From Paenarthrobacter aurescens (GTDB lineage: Bacteria; Actinomycetota; Actinomycetes; Actinomycetales; Micrococcaceae): a stretch of 64,000 nucleotides of DNA. Within the stretch, counting starts at the first letter, position 1. Every line of letters begins with the position of its first letter. The notes under the pieces are model-generated. The model saw only the letters and a list, made by a program, of their open reading frames with translations, made no database searches and had not been told where the DNA came from. The translations under genes and the position numbers were made by a program. Positions 61,321 through 64,000 of the stretch are shown piece after piece. The stretch covers positions 656,619 through 720,618 of the forward strand of contig NZ_JAOEFX010000001.1 of NCBI RefSeq assembly GCF_025421775.1, in the 5' to 3' direction.

Positions 61321-62182
61321 GATTCTCCTATCCATCCTGATCTCCGCCATTGTGCTCGGATCGCTGTATTCCCTGCTGGCGAGCGGCCTGTCATTGATCT
61401 GGTCAACGCTTGGAGTCTTCAATTACGCCCACGGAGCCCTGCTCTTACTTGGTGCCTACACCATCTGGTCACTCTCAGAACGCGCCGGCCTTCCCGTGGC
61501 ACTTGCCTTCGTCATAGCGGTTCCCGTGATGGCAGGACTCGGAGCCCTGCTCGAAATGATCGCCGTAAGGCCTTTCATCAACCGACCGAATGGAACACTC
61601 CTGGTTATGGTCTCAACACTGGCAGTGGCCAGTGCCGTGGAAGGCATCGCCCAGCTTGTTTGGGGACCGCAGAACCGGCAGATTCAACCGCTGACATCGG
61701 CCACCCTCGCCGTGGGCGACATCCAGGTTGCCGTGACCACCCTGTTCGCATTCGGCCTGACCCTGACTCTTGTGATCGGGCTGATCGTCATCCTCCGCAA
61801 GACCCAGTGGGGCGCGGCCGTGCGTGCCGTGGAACAGAACAGGGACATGGCGATGTTGGTCGGTATCCGTCCGGCCAGAATCTACGCCTCGGTGTTTGCC
61901 ATCGCGTCCGTCCTGGCGTGCGCGGCGGCCCTGGTCTACGCGACAACGACCACCATCACACCGGCCAAGGGATTCGAGCCGCTGCTGACAGCATTCGTGG
62001 TTCTGGTTTTCGGCGGTTCAGCATCACTGTGGGGAACACTCATCGGAGCGTTCTCGATCGGTCTTCTCGATTCGGCCACAACGTACTGGCTGGGTCTGCA
62101 ATGGAGCCCGGTGGCCGTCTTCGTTCTGCTCGTCCTGGTCATGCTCGTCAGGCCGCAGGGACTCATTAGAGGCAGGTCATGA
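61313..62182 (+). CDS. livH: Liv-type ABC transporter permease (LivH)
   Basis: A 289-residue inner-membrane permease with about eight helices. It opens VEILLSILISAIVLGSLYSL and has the LivH signature (FNYAHGALLLLGAY; AVRAVEQNRDMAMLVGI). AAGGAGG lies nine bases before the ATG at 61313; the longer frame starting at 61265 is Arg-rich and unlikely. Confidence 0.93.
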   Translation: MVEILLSILISAIVLGSLYSLLASGLSLIWSTLGVFNYAHGALLLLGAYTIWSLSERAGLPVALAFVIAVPVMAGLGALLEMIAVRPFINRPNGTLLVMVSTLAVASAVEGIAQLVWGPQNRQIQPLTSATLAVGDIQVAVTTLFAFGLTLTLVIGLIVILRKTQWGAAVRAVEQNRDMAMLVGIRPARIYASVFAIASVLACAAALVYATTTTITPAKGFEPLLTAFVVLVFGGSASLWGTLIGAFSIGLLDSATTYWLGLQWSPVAVFVLLVLVMLVRPQGLIRGRS

Positions 62183-63222
62183 TGAGAAATCTCCTCTCAA
62201 GGCCCGGCTGTTGGGTTTTGGCGGTACTGGTCGTCGCCGCTTTGCCGTTCCTGGTCCAAGGCCCGCTGCGCATCGTGGCCATCAGCGCCTTGATCTATGC
62301 CATGCTCGCAGCGAGCTGGAACCTCACTCTCGGGTTCGGGGGTATATTCAACTTCGCCCACGTCGGATTCTTCGGCGTTGGGGGCTACACGATGGCTGTC
62401 ACCAGCGTCTCCTGGCAGTGGAACCCTTGGCTGTCCTTAATTGCCGCAGCCCTCACAGGCGGTATCGCCGGAGCCTTGGCGTACTTGCCTGTGGTGAGAA
62501 TGAGAGGGATCTACATCGCGCTGATCACCTTCGTCTTCGTTCAGCTTTGCTACTATCTTGTCCTGGCCACGCCAGGACTAACCGGTGGCTCAAACGGACT
62601 CTCGGGCGTCCCGGCACTGCGGATCGGCACACTCTCGCTGGCAGCTACCACAGGACAGGGCTACCTTTGGTTGCTCGGCGCCAGTCTTCTGGCACTGTAC
62701 ATCCTGCTCCAAGCAGTGATGAACAGCGGCTTCGGTAAAAGCTTGATCGCTTTGCGTGACAACGAAAACCTGGCCGTCAGCCGGGGCATGAACCGGATCC
62801 GGCAGCAGATCCTCGCGTTCATTCTGAGCGGGTCGATTGCCGGGGTTACCGGCGCCCTCTATGTGTCCTATTTCAGGGTGGCCGACGTGACTCTGTTCAG
62901 CTTTGGGTTCGTAACTCTCGGGTTGAGCATGATCTTCCTGGGCGGCACCGGCCACATCTGGGGTCCCATGCTCGGCGCCCTCGTCGTCACCCTGCTCGAC
63001 AGGCAACTCACAGAACTCGGCTCGTGGAGGGCCATCCTCATCGGATTCGGGACTTTGGTTGTCCTCATTTTCCTGCCACGGGGAATCGCAGGCGTCCTGG
63101 TCGCCGCAAGGTCGTCCCTATCCAGGCGCAGGACAAGAGAACGGACAGAAACACCCAACACCAATAATTCACGAGGTCTCTCACCAAGCGAGAAGGAACC
63201 GGAGCCCACCACCACTCGATAA
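62179..63222 (+). CDS. livM: Liv-type ABC transporter permease (LivM)
   Basis: A 347-residue permease, last gene of the operon, with about nine helices. LivM features are GGIFNFAHVGFFGVGGY (about 55-71) and ALRDNENLAVSRGMN (EAA loop, about 193-207). The charged tail (about 315-347) is cytosolic. The start overlaps livH by four bases, and a strong terminator follows. Confidence 0.93.
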   Translation: MMRNLLSRPGCWVLAVLVVAALPFLVQGPLRIVAISALIYAMLAASWNLTLGFGGIFNFAHVGFFGVGGYTMAVTSVSWQWNPWLSLIAAALTGGIAGALAYLPVVRMRGIYIALITFVFVQLCYYLVLATPGLTGGSNGLSGVPALRIGTLSLAATTGQGYLWLLGASLLALYILLQAVMNSGFGKSLIALRDNENLAVSRGMNRIRQQILAFILSGSIAGVTGALYVSYFRVADVTLFSFGFVTLGLSMIFLGGTGHIWGPMLGALVVTLLDRQLTELGSWRAILIGFGTLVVLIFLPRGIAGVLVAARSSLSRRRTRERTETPNTNNSRGLSPSEKEPEPTTTR

Positions 63223-63566
63223 GAGCTCAAGAAAGGCACCGGCGCAGGTCCGGTGGCAGCACCACTGCCACCGGACCCGCCTTTTTGTACCGGCCACGAA
63301 GCCGCGGCCCGCTGAAAGGGAAAAGCTCAACAATGACAGGAACACCGAACTGCCACCCGCAGTGCTTCGCGCGACCCGGATGGAGACGTCAAAGACTATG
63401 ACGCCCAACGACTTGTCGGCTTTCCCGCCTCTTACGCATCCTTTCCACCACGCATCAGCGCTAAGCCCTCACAGGGTACGGCCTGTGCGGTCATCGGGTT
63501 CACCATCTGTGGAGCCCCCCAGGCCCATCCACACCAAGCACCGCCGGCCGAAACGAGGTCACCCAA
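63223..63566. other. Intergenic region after the liv operon
   Basis: 344 bases. The left end holds the liv terminator. A 22-codon frame at 63333 has only a weak ribosome site and I do not call it. The rest shows nothing I can support. Confidence 0.5.
63247..63286 (+). terminator. Rho-independent terminator of the liv operon
   Basis: Perfect 13-base arms GGTCCGGTGGCAG (63247-63259) and CTGCCACCGGACC (63265-63277) with a 5-base loop, then CTTTTT ending at 63286. Confidence 0.92.
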
Positions 63567-63857
63567 ATGAGTAACGAAGTCTTCTCCCGAGCCCAGGAGA
63601 GAGCGATCAGGGCCTGGCTGGCCGGCGAGGACAACACGTCACCGCTTCTGATCAAACAGGGCGTCGAAGAGAAGCCTGACGTGCCGTGGCTGCTTAAGGA
63701 AGGGGACCATGTTCATGTCCAAGGAGAAGACACAACGTTGGTCGGTACCGTCGATTGCGTCATGCCGGACGGGTCCATCTTTTGGATCTGGCAGGACGCT
63801 GGGGCCGGGCGCATCGCCATCCATGAGCCAGACAATCTCACGGTCACTGTCATCTGA
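63567..63857 (+). CDS. Hypothetical protein, small SH3/KOW-like
   Basis: A 96-residue acidic protein. The N-terminal half is helical (RAQERAIRAWLAGEDNTSPL). The C-terminal half has short strands (EGDHVHVQGEDTTLVGTVDC then MPDGSIFWIWQD) that suggest a small beta-barrel like SH3/KOW. I do not recognise the family. It stands alone between two terminators. Confidence 0.65.
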   Translation: MSNEVFSRAQERAIRAWLAGEDNTSPLLIKQGVEEKPDVPWLLKEGDHVHVQGEDTTLVGTVDCVMPDGSIFWIWQDAGAGRIAIHEPDNLTVTVI

Positions 63858-63872
63858 GTTCTTTACGCCAAA

Positions 63873-63912
63873 AAGCGGGGGCTGCCGGAAGTACTTCCGG
63901 CAGCCCCCGCTT
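63873..63912. terminator. Strong bidirectional hairpin terminator
   Basis: A perfect inverted repeat with two 20-base arms meeting at 63892/63893, flanked by AAAA on the left and TTC on the right. It ends the small hypothetical gene and could also stop leftward transcripts from beyond the window. Confidence 0.85.
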
Positions 63913-64000
63913 CGTACACATGAACAAGGAATAAGCACCAACCGGCAAAACGATCGAGGTCCTGGTCATCAAGGTTGCCTGAAGCAACGTATGCCAAGGC

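Overview
The window is high-GC actinobacterial chromosome. Gene content (large KatE catalase, PucR, ROK, IclR and RpiR regulators, a MimR/AcoR-type regulator without a GAFTGA motif, amine-catabolism genes, a Liv-type transporter) fits a soil Micrococcaceae of the Arthrobacter/Pseudarthrobacter type. That assignment is inferred from protein style only; no rRNA or complete tRNA is present.

Left part (1-39 kb). A sugar/polyol block opens the window: the end of an RbsC-type permease, two coupled Gfo/Idh/MocA dehydrogenases and a divergent ROK repressor with a direct-repeat operator between them. Then come an AraC-type regulator (with a paralogue at 20.4 kb) and a WxL-like secreted protein beside a DUF916 partner. 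A complete, tightly overlapped chaperone operon reads leftward (dnaK-grpE-cbpA-cbpM-clpB-trxC). It diverges from a UBP zinc-finger protein and a CNMP-domain/thioredoxin-reductase-like fusion that lacks the redox CxxC. After a PucR regulator and a membrane protein come an EAL phosphodiesterase, a small His/Cys protein, an orphan FliG, catalase, TMEM175, ABM and aldo/keto reductase genes. At 29.5-37 kb a MimR-like regulator faces an amidohydrolase, a DUF59 protein, a Zn alcohol dehydrogenase, an ABM protein and an AceE-like protein. This is the accessory gene set of propane/acetone-type diiron monooxygenase operons, without the monooxygenase or GroEL.

Middle part (39-49 kb). Next to a broken IclR gene lies the 3' 21-22 nt of a tRNA (probably Leu) with its terminator, a typical integration scar. 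To its right is an accessory region of small orphan genes (HTH, GIY-YIG, HhH-like, a 53-aa coupled ORF), pseudogenes, a SIR2-HerA antiphage pair with a nearby two-helix membrane protein, and about 1 kb of decayed DNA. No integrase or second attachment site was seen.

Right part (49-64 kb). This is a nitrogen/amine catabolic block: a PLP decarboxylase-like enzyme plus flavin amine oxidase, an RpiR regulator, an operon of amidohydrolase - M20 hydrolase - glutamine-synthetase-like ligase - M20 hydrolase, and a divergent five-gene Liv-type ABC transporter. A palindrome of consensus TGTAATARAAATTACA recurs upstream of these units and once more in the decayed island edge. It is the best candidate operator for the RpiR protein and ties the block into one predicted regulon.
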